A stretch of 64,000 bases of DNA from Enterobacter asburiae (lineage in GTDB: Bacteria; Pseudomonadota; Gammaproteobacteria; Enterobacterales; Enterobacteriaceae). How positions within the stretch are numbered: the stretch's first letter is position 1; every line of letters begins with the position of its first letter. The notes under the pieces are model-generated. The model was not told where the DNA came from, made no database searches, and saw only the letters and a program-made list of their open reading frames with translations. Made by a program: the position numbers and the translations under genes. This document shows positions 53,686 to 60,941 of the stretch, one piece after another. The stretch covers positions 1,054,001 to 1,118,000 of the forward strand of contig NZ_CP102247.1 in NCBI RefSeq assembly GCF_024599655.1, written 5' to 3'.

Positions 53686-53871
53686 ATGCTGATTCTGACT
53701 CGTCGAGTTGGTGAGACCCTCATGATTGGGGATGAGGTCACCGTGACAGTTTTAGGGGTAAAGGGTAACCAGGTACGTATTGGTGTTAACGCTCCTAAAG
53801 AAGTATCTGTCCACCGTGAAGAGATCTACCAGCGTATCCAGGCTGAAAAATCCCAGCAGTCCAGTTACTGA
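53686..53871 (+). CDS. csrA: Carbon storage regulator CsrA
   Basis: A 61-residue RNA-binding protein, identical or nearly identical to E. coli CsrA. It begins [20 protein letters not shown]; Leu4 and Arg44 ([10 protein letters not shown]), which bind RNA, are present. It controls translation and stability of many mRNAs. Ribosome site AAGGAGC is 7 bases before the ATG. Its promoters must lie in the 240 bases behind alaS. Confidence 0.98.
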
Positions 53872-54213
53872 TATTGTCGCGTCTCGCTGTCGGGCGAGAC
53901 GCAACCCTCCTGTCATTTTTCCTGCTCAACGTTACCGTTTAATTTCAAACGCTCTCTTTTTAACCACTCTGTCACCCTAAACTCGCCCTTACGCCGCCAT
54001 TTCTGCAAAGGTTTTCTGTGAAGATGCCTGCAAAATCCGCTTATAAAACACCCTCTTTGCGGCTTTTACATGCGAATTGCGTGTGATTTGTGCAAACGAT
54101 AAAAGCTTTTGGAAAATTGTTTGACTTATAAGTCCCAGAAAGTAATATATGCGCCACGCAGCGACGAGAAGCTCTTAACGAGTAACTCGAAGCACTCGAA
54201 AGAGGCGTTGTGT
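53872..54213 (+). other. Gap between csrA and serV: csrA terminator and tRNA operon promoter
   Basis: This 342-base stretch holds no gene that I can support. The hairpin GCGTCTCGC / GCGAGACGC (53879-53902) probably ends csrA transcription. The middle is A/T-rich and shows only short frames. Near the end a tRNA-type promoter is visible. Confidence 0.7.
54121..54155 (+). promoter_or_regulatory. Promoter of the serV-arg tRNA operon
   Basis: TTGACT (54121-54126) and TAATAT (54143-54148) are 16 bases apart and followed by a GC-rich discriminator GCGCCAC. This is the pattern of stable RNA promoters under stringent control. Confidence 0.85.
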
Positions 54214-54306
54214 GGTGAGGTGGCCGAGAGGCTGAAGGCGCTCCCCTGCTAAGGGAGTATGCGGTCAAAAGCTGCATCCGGGGTTCGAATCCCCGCCTCA
54301 CCGCCA
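54214..54306 (+). tRNA. serV: tRNA-Ser (anticodon GCT)
   Basis: A 93-base tRNA with an acceptor stem GGTGAGG/CCTCACC, a long variable arm, the T loop GGTTCGAATCC and an encoded CCA. The anticodon GCT at 54248-54250 reads AGC and AGU. It is first in the tRNA cluster, as in E. coli. Confidence 0.98.
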
Positions 54307-54310
54307 TTTT

Positions 54311-54387
54311 GCATCCGTAGCTCAGCTGGATAGAGTACTCGGCTACGAACCGAGCGGTCGGAGGTTCGAATCCTCCCGGATGCACCA
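54311..54387 (+). tRNA. argV: tRNA-Arg (anticodon ACG), copy 1
   Basis: A 77-base tRNA with acceptor stem GCATCCG/CGGATGC, anticodon ACG at 54345-54347 (read as inosine-CG after deamination), GGTTCGAATCC and CCA. It starts 4 bases after serV. The four arg copies are identical; individual names follow the E. coli argVYZQ order. Confidence 0.98.
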
Positions 54388-54451
54388 TCTATTACTTCAT
54401 ATTGCTTTAGAAGTGATATGAATATCGAGCAGTACAGTAGTAAATCCCGAT

Positions 54452-54528
54452 GCATCCGTAGCTCAGCTGGATAGAGTACTCGGCTACGAACCGAGCGGTC
54501 GGAGGTTCGAATCCTCCCGGATGCACCA
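54452..54528 (+). tRNA. argY: tRNA-Arg (anticodon ACG), copy 2
   Basis: Identical to copy 1. It is separated from copy 1 by 64 bases. Confidence 0.98.
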
Positions 54529-54557
54529 TTTACTATTTCTGAAAGCAGTACCCTGAT

Positions 54558-54634
54558 GCATCCGTAGCTCAGCTGGATAGAGTACTCGGCTACGAACCGA
54601 GCGGTCGGAGGTTCGAATCCTCCCGGATGCACCA
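54558..54634 (+). tRNA. argZ: tRNA-Arg (anticodon ACG), copy 3
   Basis: Identical to copy 1. It lies 29 bases behind copy 2. The short spacer resembles the last part of the spacer in front of copy 4. Confidence 0.98.
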
Positions 54635-54695
54635 TATTCTCCGAGATAATAGCCACGCTGTTGTTTCAAGGTCTGCGAGTTAATCGCGAGCACCA

Positions 54696-54766
54696 GGGAG
54701 GATAACGTTGCTTCAGCAACGGCCCGCAGGGCGAGGCGCAGCCGAGTAATCCTCCCGGATGCACCA
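54696..54766 (+). repeat. Foldback repeat carrying a duplicated 19-base tRNA-Arg 3' end
   Basis: The spacer between copies 3 and 4 ends a foldback element with AATCCTCCCGGATGCACCA (54748-54766), exactly the last 19 bases of tRNA-Arg. Before it, GGGAGGAT (54696-54703) pairs with ATCCTCCC (54749-54756) and encloses three small hairpins: CGTTGC/GCAACG, GCCC/GGGC and GGC/GCC. The whole could fold like a cloverleaf. Repeats built on a tRNA 3' end are known from the E. coli tyrT operon (rtT RNA). Confidence 0.75.
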
Positions 54767-54794
54767 TTATTATTTCTGAAAGTAGTTCCCTGAT

Positions 54795-54871
54795 GCATCC
54801 GTAGCTCAGCTGGATAGAGTACTCGGCTACGAACCGAGCGGTCGGAGGTTCGAATCCTCCCGGATGCACCA
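54795..54871 (+). tRNA. argQ: tRNA-Arg (anticodon ACG), copy 4
   Basis: Identical to copy 1. It is 160 bases behind copy 3; the spacer contains the foldback repeat. No clear terminator hairpin follows. Confidence 0.98.
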
Positions 54872-54988
54872 TCTTTCCCTTCTTTGTTTATTCCTTCGAC
54901 GTTCCGTCAGCAATCACACTCTCAATCAGCGACAAAAATCACCATTTACGATAAAGTAATGCTTTGTTAATCGTTTAGCGAGAGCACG

Positions 54989-55555
54989 ATGTACGCACAG
55001 TATGACGGTTTGATCTTCGATATGGACGGCACTCTCCTGGATACCGAACCCACGCATCGTCAAGCCTGGACTGATGTCCTGGGCCGTTACGGTATGCGTT
55101 TCGATCTTCAGGCGATGATTGCCCTCAACGGATCCCCCACCTGGCGTATTGCACAGGCCGTGATTGAACTGAATCAGGCCGATCTCGACCCGCACCTGCT
55201 CGCGCGCGAAAAAACCGATGCGGTAAAAGCCATGCTTTTAGATACCGTACGCCCTCTGCCGCTGATTGATGTGGTAAAAGAGTGGCACGGGCGTCGCCCG
55301 ATGTCGGTCGGAACAGGCAGCGAAAGTGCGATTGCTGAGGCATTACTCAACCATCTTGGCCTGCGCCACTATTTTTCTGCCGTGGTCGCCGCCGATCATG
55401 TTAAACATCATAAGCCCGCACCGGACACCTTCCTGCTTTGCGCAGAGTTAATGGGCGTCCCGGCGGCAAAATGTGTCGTGTTTGAAGATGCCGATTTTGG
55501 TATCCAGGCCGCGCGTGATGCCGGAATGGATGCGGTGGATGTGCGCTTACTGTGA
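54989..55555 (+). CDS. yqaB: Fructose-1-phosphate/6-phosphogluconate phosphatase YqaB
   Basis: A 188-residue HAD-family phosphatase. Motif I is DMDGTLLDT at residues 11-19, motif II VGTGSES near 110, and motif III/IV in KHHKPAPDTFLL and VFEDADFGIQAA. It dephosphorylates small sugar phosphates. Its TGA overlaps the yqaA GTG start. Confidence 0.95.
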   Translation: MYAQYDGLIFDMDGTLLDTEPTHRQAWTDVLGRYGMRFDLQAMIALNGSPTWRIAQAVIELNQADLDPHLLAREKTDAVKAMLLDTVRPLPLIDVVKEWHGRRPMSVGTGSESAIAEALLNHLGLRHYFSAVVAADHVKHHKPAPDTFLLCAELMGVPAAKCVVFEDADFGIQAARDAGMDAVDVRLL

Positions 55556-55980
55556 GTGACGCGCTGTCACTTGCCTCATTATTCGCCAGCAGTTTTTTAA
55601 GCGCCACGCTGTTACCGGGAAATTCGGAAGTGGTGCTGGTGGCGATGCTGTTGTCCGGCGTGAGTCAGCCCTGGCTGCTTGTATTAATAGCAACAATGGG
55701 TAATAGCCTTGGAGGGCTGACTAACGTTATTCTTGGGCGTTTCTTTCCGCTGCGCGAAAAATCGCGCTGGCAGGAAAAGGCAGTCGGCTGGCTAAAACGC
55801 TATGGCGCTGCCACGCTGTTATTAAGCTGGATGCCTGTAATAGGCGATTTACTGTGTCTGCTGGCGGGATGGATGCGCATCTCCTGGGGACCGGTGCTCT
55901 TTTTTTTGTGCCTTGGCAAGGCGTTGCGCTATGTTCTCGTGGCGTGGGCAACACTACAGGGTATGACGTGGTGGCACTAA
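55552..55980 (+). CDS. yqaA: YqaA, DedA/SNARE-associated-family inner-membrane protein
   Basis: A 142-residue membrane protein starting with GTG in a GTGA overlap. It has hydrophobic segments around residues 8-30 and 40-58 and near the C terminus, and the family-type segment LLPGNSEVVLVAMLLSG and ATMGNSLGGLTNVILGRF. The function is unknown. In E. coli it also lies between yqaB and gshA. Confidence 0.93.
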   Translation: MSDALSLASLFASSFLSATLLPGNSEVVLVAMLLSGVSQPWLLVLIATMGNSLGGLTNVILGRFFPLREKSRWQEKAVGWLKRYGAATLLLSWMPVIGDLLCLLAGWMRISWGPVLFFLCLGKALRYVLVAWATLQGMTWWH

Positions 55981-56063
55981 TTGGTGGAATGAATACGCGA
56001 CCTTCAATCGTCAACCATTACAATTATGCTGAGTAACATTACTTTGACAGGCGGGAGGTCAAT

Positions 56064-57608
56064 TTGATCCCGGACGTATCTCAGGCGCTGGCCTGGCTGG
56101 AAAACCACCCTCAGGCATTGAAGGGTATTCAGCGTGGTCTTGAGCGTGAAACGCTGCGCGTTAACGCGGACGGTAGCTTAGCGACGACGGGTCACCCGAA
56201 GGCGTTAGGCTCGGCGCTGACACATAAATGGATCACAACCGATTTCGCTGAAGCACTGCTGGAGTTCATCACGCCAGTAGAGGGTGATATTGATCATATG
56301 CTGACGATCATGCGCGATATCCATCGCTACACTGCGCGCAACATGGGTGACGAACGTATGTGGCCCCTCAGCATGCCGTGCTATATCGAGCAGGGCCAGG
56401 AGATTGAGCTGGCGCAGTACGGCACGTCAAATATCGGTCGGCTGAAAACGCTCTATCGCGAAGGGCTGAAAAACCGCTACGGCGCGTTGATGCAGACGAT
56501 CTCGGGCGTGCATTACAACTTCTCGCTGCCTATGGCGTTCTGGCAGGCGAAATGCGGTGAAACGGATAAGGACGCGATCTCTGAAGGCTATTTCCGCCTG
56601 ATCCGCAACTATTACCGTTTCGGTTGGGTGATCCCGTATCTGTTTGGTGCCTCCCCGGCGATCTGTTCTTCGTTCCTGCAGGGGAAACCGACCACGCTAC
56701 CGTTCGAGAAGACCGAGTGCGGAATGTACTATCTCCCGTACGCGACCTCTCTGCGCCTGAGCGATCTCGGTTATACCAATAAATCGCAAAGCAATCTCGG
56801 TATTACGTTTAACGAATTGCACGAATATGTGGCAGGATTGAAGCGGGCGATCAAAACCCCGTCGGAAGAGTACGAGAAAATCGGCCTCGAAAAAGATGGC
56901 AAACGCCTGCAAATCAACAGCAATGTGCTGCAGATTGAAAACGAGCTGTATGCGCCTATTCGTCCTAAGCGCGTAACGCGCAGCGGTGAAACCCCGTCGG
57001 ATGCGCTTCAGCGCGGCGGGATTGAATACATTGAAGTACGCTCGCTGGATATCAACCCCTTCTCACCGATTGGGGTTGATGAACAGCAGATTCGCTTCCT
57101 GGATCTGTTTATGGTCTGGTGCGTGCTGGCGGATGCGCCGGAAATGAGTTCAGACGAACTGCTCTGCACCCGCACGAACTGGAACCGTGTGATTCTGGAA
57201 GGGCGTAAACCGGGTCTGACGCTGGGTATCGGCTGCGAAACGGCACAGTTCCCGCTGACCAAAGTCGGCAAAGATCTGTTCCGTGACCTGAAGCGTGTTG
57301 CCCGGACAATGGACAGCATCGACGGCGGCGACGCGTATCAACAGATCTGCGATCGGCTGGTGGAAAGTTTTGATAATCCAGAACTGACGTTCTCAGCACG
57401 CATTCTGCGTTCTATGATCGATCAGGGCATTGGCGGCACGGGGCGTTCACTCTCAGCGGAGTACCGTGAGATGCTGATGCAGGAGCCGTTAGAAGTGCTG
57501 AGCGAAGCGGATTTTGTAGCGGAACGCGATGCGTCCGTTATGCGTCAGAAAGAAGTTGAAGCAGCGGATACCGAGTCGTTTGAGGCGTTTCTGGCGAAGC
57601 AGGCTTAA
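56064..57608 (+). CDS. gshA: Glutamate-cysteine ligase
   Basis: A 514-residue enzyme for the first step of glutathione synthesis. The start is TTG at 56064, 7 bases behind a strong GGGAGG, giving MIPDVSQALAWLENHPQ as in E. coli, where the start is also non-ATG. Family features include ERETLRVNADG near residue 27 and YGTSNIGRLKTLYREGLKNRYG near 120. It is 4 residues shorter than the E. coli protein, in the region around residue 165. Confidence 0.97.
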   Translation: MIPDVSQALAWLENHPQALKGIQRGLERETLRVNADGSLATTGHPKALGSALTHKWITTDFAEALLEFITPVEGDIDHMLTIMRDIHRYTARNMGDERMWPLSMPCYIEQGQEIELAQYGTSNIGRLKTLYREGLKNRYGALMQTISGVHYNFSLPMAFWQAKCGETDKDAISEGYFRLIRNYYRFGWVIPYLFGASPAICSSFLQGKPTTLPFEKTECGMYYLPYATSLRLSDLGYTNKSQSNLGITFNELHEYVAGLKRAIKTPSEEYEKIGLEKDGKRLQINSNVLQIENELYAPIRPKRVTRSGETPSDALQRGGIEYIEVRSLDINPFSPIGVDEQQIRFLDLFMVWCVLADAPEMSSDELLCTRTNWNRVILEGRKPGLTLGIGCETAQFPLTKVGKDLFRDLKRVARTMDSIDGGDAYQQICDRLVESFDNPELTFSARILRSMIDQGIGGTGRSLSAEYREMLMQEPLEVLSEADFVAERDASVMRQKEVEAADTESFEAFLAKQA

Positions 57609-57617
57609 GCAGAAAAG

Positions 57618-57691
57618 AAAAAGGCCACATCGCTGTGGCCAAAATATACATCTCTGAATTCAGGGATGATGATAACAAATGCGCGTCTTTC
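57618..57691 (-). ncRNA. micA: MicA small RNA
   Basis: The minus strand reads GAAAGACGCGCATTTGTTAT at its 5' end (57691 downward), the conserved seed region of MicA. The hairpin GGCCACAGCGATGTGGCC and a T-rich tail follow. Position between gshA and luxS and opposite orientation match E. coli. MicA is sigma-E-dependent, uses Hfq, and represses ompA and other envelope mRNAs. Confidence 0.93.
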
Positions 57692-57760
57692 ATATACTCA
57701 GACGCGCATTCTGTAGAAGAGTTCAGTTTATTTTAAAAAAATCACTATCGGAGGTGACGT

Positions 57761-58276
57761 ATGCCGTTATTAGATAGCTTTACTGTCGACCATACCCGTA
57801 TGGAAGCACCTGCAGTTCGCGTGGCGAAGACCATGCACACCCCGCACGGCGACACGATCACCGTCTTCGATCTGCGTTTCTGCGTGCCAAATAAAGAAGT
57901 GATGCCAGAGAAAGGCATTCATACCCTGGAGCACCTGTTCGCCGGTTTCATGCGCGACCACCTGAACGGCAACGGCGTTGAGATCATCGATATCTCTCCG
58001 ATGGGCTGCCGTACCGGTTTCTACATGAGTCTGATTGGTGTGCCTGACGAGAAACGCGTCGCAGATGCGTGGAAAGCGGCGATGGAAGACGTGCTGAAGG
58101 TGAAAGAGCAGAACCAGATCCCTGAGCTGAACGTTTACCAGTGCGGTACTTACCAGATGCACTCTCTGGAAGAAGCGCAGGAAATCGCGCGTCACATCAT
58201 CGAGCGTGATGTTCGCGTGAACAGCAACGAAGAGCTGGCCCTGCCGAAAGAAAAACTGCAGGAACTGCACATCTAG
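57761..58276 (+). CDS. luxS: S-ribosylhomocysteine lyase LuxS
   Basis: A 171-residue enzyme that forms homocysteine and the AI-2 precursor DPD. Metal ligands are His54 and His58 in HTLEHLF and Cys in YQCGTYQMHSL near residue 128. The catalytic Cys is in MGCRTGFY near 84. A GGAGGTGA site precedes the ATG. The micA gene lies antisense upstream. Confidence 0.98.
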   Translation: MPLLDSFTVDHTRMEAPAVRVAKTMHTPHGDTITVFDLRFCVPNKEVMPEKGIHTLEHLFAGFMRDHLNGNGVEIIDISPMGCRTGFYMSLIGVPDEKRVADAWKAAMEDVLKVKEQNQIPELNVYQCGTYQMHSLEEAQEIARHIIERDVRVNSNEELALPKEKLQELHI

Positions 58277-58290
58277 TATTGTGCCTGTGG

Positions 58291-58322
58291 ATGCCCGGTG
58301 GCGCTTCGCTTACCGGGCCTAC
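58291..58322. repeat. REP unit between luxS and the AraC gene
   Basis: ATGCCCGGTGGCGC...GCTTACCGGGCCTAC, a standard REP hairpin 15 bases after luxS. It overlaps the upstream end of the AraC reading frame. Confidence 0.85.
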
Positions 58323-58325
58323 ATT

Positions 58326-59105
58326 GTGTTGGTGCCTCCTTTGACCACAACCGCAACCTTCTCCTTTACCCATCGTCCCCTCGTTCCGTTTGCCCATGAT
58401 TATGATCATGGCGACAGCGAGCCGTGGCATGAGCACGACTGCGCGCAGCTGTTGCACACCCTGAGCGGCGTGGTACGGGTAGATACCGCATCGGGCTGTT
58501 GGGTAGTTCCTCCCGGTCGCGGCGTCTGGCTACCGGCGGGGACACAGCACTCGCTTCGCATCACCGGCAACGTGGCGGCGCGAACGCTGTTCATCGATCC
58601 GCTGGCGCGGGCCGATCTCCCGGCCACCTGCCAGATCGTGCAGATCGCGCCGCTGCTGCGCGAGCTGATCCTCGTCTCCCTTGCTTTACCTGAATCGTAC
58701 TCACCCGGAAGCCGGGATGAGCGCGTCTATGAGCTCATTCTCGATGAAATCCGCACTATGCCGGTGCTGCCGTTTCATCTGCCGGAGCCGGAAAGTGAGG
58801 CGTTACGTCACCTGTGTCTGCAAATCCGGCAAAACGCGGGGGAAAGCTGGAGCAGCGCGCAGGCCGCGAGCATGACGAACATGAGCGAGCGCACCCTGAA
58901 CCGCCATTTTCAGCAGCAGACGGGATTAAGCTACGGCGAGTGGTTGAGAAGGGCACGCCTGCTGGAAGCCTTAGTGCGGCTGGCGCAGGGCCAGCCGGTA
59001 CTGCGCGTGGCGCTGGATCTGGGTTACGGCAGCCACAGCGCCTTTACGGCGATGTTTCGCCGGGTGATGGGCGTCTCACCCAGCGATTACTTTAAGAACG
59101 ACTGA
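58326..59105 (+). CDS. AraC-family regulator with N-terminal cupin domain
   Basis: A protein of about 259 residues. The N-terminal half is a cupin sensor (HDYDHGDSEPWHEHDCAQLLH, then VVPPGRGVWLPAGTQHSL), similar in layout to NimR/YeaM. The C-terminal half has two helix-turn-helix motifs (SAAQAASMTNMSERTLNRHFQ-like, and VLRVALDLGYGSHSAFTAMFRR). The frame runs back to 58281, but that start would lie inside the REP hairpin. A GTG at 58326 or 58332, or a TTG at 58341, is more likely; no strong ribosome site decides. It overlaps the leuA-like gene by 14 bases, tail to tail. Confidence 0.85.
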   Translation: MLVPPLTTTATFSFTHRPLVPFAHDYDHGDSEPWHEHDCAQLLHTLSGVVRVDTASGCWVVPPGRGVWLPAGTQHSLRITGNVAARTLFIDPLARADLPATCQIVQIAPLLRELILVSLALPESYSPGSRDERVYELILDEIRTMPVLPFHLPEPESEALRHLCLQIRQNAGESWSSAQAASMTNMSERTLNRHFQQQTGLSYGEWLRRARLLEALVRLAQGQPVLRVALDLGYGSHSAFTAMFRRVMGVSPSDYFKND

Positions 59106-60744
59106 CGGCGTTAAAAAGCGCCTGAAGCGACGCGCGCGCCACGTCGCTGTCGATGCCCACGCCCCAGCGGCTGCTCCCGTCCTGGAACAGGCAGCGGATG
59201 TAGGCCACCGAGCGGCTGTCGCTACGTTCGCCTAACGTATGCTCGTGATAATCCTTAATCACGAACGGAGCGTTTACCCAGCGGCTTAAGCCCTGAGCGG
59301 CGGCGGAGAGCAGACCGTTACCCTGACCTTCCAGCTGACGCGTCCCCCCCTGCGTAGAGATGCTTGCCGTCAAACGCAGCTGGCCGTCCTGCTGGCTATC
59401 GCTGCGGTAGGATTGCAGCGCATACTGCGGTGTCGCTACCAGGCCGTAGCGGGTGCGGAACAGCTGCCAAAGCGCATTCTGCGTCATCTCTTTTCCGTGG
59501 CGATCGGTTTCCTGCTGCACGTGCTGGCTGAAATCCTGCTGCAGGGCGCGGGGTAATTTCAGACCATGATTCTGTTCGATGAGCCACGCGCTGCCGCTTT
59601 TCCCCGACTGGCTGTTCACGCGGATCACCGCTTCGTAGGTGCAGCCGATATCCTGCGGATCGACGGGCAGATAGGGCATCTCCCAGCGCTCGCCAGGCCT
59701 GCGGGCATCAAAGCCTTTTTTGATCGCGTCCTGGTGCGAGCCGGAGAAAGCGGTATAGGCCAGCCGACCCGCCCACGGATGGCGCGGATGCACCGGCAGC
59801 TGGTTGCAGGCTTCCACTACTTCCACCACCCGGTTCATATCGCTAAAGTCCAGGTTCGGGCTAACGCCCTGGCTGTAGAGATTCATCGCCAGCGTCACCA
59901 GGCAGACGTTGCCCGTGCGTTCCCCGTTGCCAAACAGGCAGCCCTCCACGCGGTCTGCGCCCGCCATCACGGCCAGCTCGGCGCTGGCGACGCCGGTACC
60001 GCGGTCATTATGCGGATGCACGCTGATGCAGACGTCGCGGCGGCTGAAGTGGCGGCAGAAATACTCGATCTGATCGGCATAGACGTTCGGCGTGCTCACT
60101 TCGACGGTGGCCGGTAAGTTGATCACCATGGGCCGTTCGTCGCACGGTTGCCAGATCTCCGCCACGGCTTCACAAATCTCCAGCGCAAATTCCGGTTCGG
60201 TAAAGCAGAAGGTTTCCGGGGAATACTCATACTGCCAGCTGGTGTCCGGGTTCTCTTCACACAGCTGACGAATAAGCCGCGTGGAGCGCGTCGCCAGCTC
60301 GACGACTTGCGCTTTCTCCATGCCGAATACCAGGCGGCGGAACAGCGGGGCGGTGGCGTTGTAGAGATGGACGGTGGCCTGTTTCGCACCGCGCAGGGAT
60401 TCGAAAGTGCGATGAATAAGATCTTCCCGCGCCTGGGTTAAGACCTGAATCGTGACGTCATCCGGGATGCGGTTTTCTTCAATCAGCTGGCGAACAAAGT
60501 TGAAATCCGTCTGCGAGGCGGAAGGAAAAGCGACCTCGATCTCTTTGAATCCGCAGCCCAGCAGCAGGTCCCAGAACTGCAGCTTGCGCGCGCTGTCCAT
60601 CGGCTCGGCAAGGGCCTGGTTGCCGTCGCGCAGGTCGGTTGAGAGCCAGCGCGGCGCGCGGGTGATGCGTTGCTCCGGCCAGCGGCGGTCGGGCAGGGAA
60701 AGGGTCGGATAGGGCTGGTACTTGTCGGCGGGTGTGTTCAGCAT
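59092..60744 (-). CDS. 2-isopropylmalate synthase, long (actinobacterial/Pseudomonas) type
   Basis: A 550-residue enzyme of the HMGL family. The barrel has STDLRDGNQALAEPMD near residue 37, EIEVAFPSASQTDFNFV near 70, and HPHNDRGTG near 245, the metal-binding His pair. A LeuA dimer/regulatory domain ends the protein. It condenses acetyl-CoA with 2-oxoisovalerate or a similar 2-oxoacid. It differs from the short LeuA of the leuABCD operon in E. coli. ATG 60744 has AGGAG 8 bases upstream. E. coli lacks this gene between luxS and emrB. Confidence 0.88.
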   Translation of the reverse strand: MLNTPADKYQPYPTLSLPDRRWPEQRITRAPRWLSTDLRDGNQALAEPMDSARKLQFWDLLLGCGFKEIEVAFPSASQTDFNFVRQLIEENRIPDDVTIQVLTQAREDLIHRTFESLRGAKQATVHLYNATAPLFRRLVFGMEKAQVVELATRSTRLIRQLCEENPDTSWQYEYSPETFCFTEPEFALEICEAVAEIWQPCDERPMVINLPATVEVSTPNVYADQIEYFCRHFSRRDVCISVHPHNDRGTGVASAELAVMAGADRVEGCLFGNGERTGNVCLVTLAMNLYSQGVSPNLDFSDMNRVVEVVEACNQLPVHPRHPWAGRLAYTAFSGSHQDAIKKGFDARRPGERWEMPYLPVDPQDIGCTYEAVIRVNSQSGKSGSAWLIEQNHGLKLPRALQQDFSQHVQQETDRHGKEMTQNALWQLFRTRYGLVATPQYALQSYRSDSQQDGQLRLTASISTQGGTRQLEGQGNGLLSAAAQGLSRWVNAPFVIKDYHEHTLGERSDSRSVAYIRCLFQDGSSRWGVGIDSDVARASLQALFNAVSRS

Positions 60745-60845
60745 GATGCGCTCCTGTTGTCTTTTCACTATCGTGAATTGATTTCAGGCGCGCTGCTTTA
60801 TCGGAACTGACAATGGCTGTCGCGTTCTGGACAACCGGGGCGGTT

Positions 60846-60927
60846 GCCCGGTGGCGCTACGCTTACCGGGCCTACGGATGATGGCCCGGTTATCGTAGGC
60901 CGGGTAAGGCGTAGCCGCCACCCGGCA
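60846..60927. repeat. REP pair between emrB and the isopropylmalate synthase gene
   Basis: Two inverted REP units, GCCCGGTGGCGCTACGCTTA... and ...GGTAAGGCGTAGCCGCCACC. They mark the other border of the luxS-emrB insertion. Confidence 0.88.
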
Positions 60928-60941
60928 TCCAGCGCACAGGA

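Noticed and set aside
54214..54306. Genomic island attachment site at the tRNA genes
   Set aside because: The 19-base tRNA 3'-end duplicate is 160 bases or less from intact tRNA genes and encloses no integrase or cargo, so it is better explained as a local repeat.
54311..54871. Regularly spaced 77-base direct repeats as a CRISPR array
   Set aside because: The repeats are complete tRNA-Arg genes with CCA ends, and the spacers differ in length and partly repeat each other. No cas genes are near.
54041..54872. Several minus-strand frames with repeated peptide MVHPGGFEPPTARFVAEYS
   Set aside because: These are translations of the antisense strand of the four tRNA-Arg genes, a known source of false proteins.
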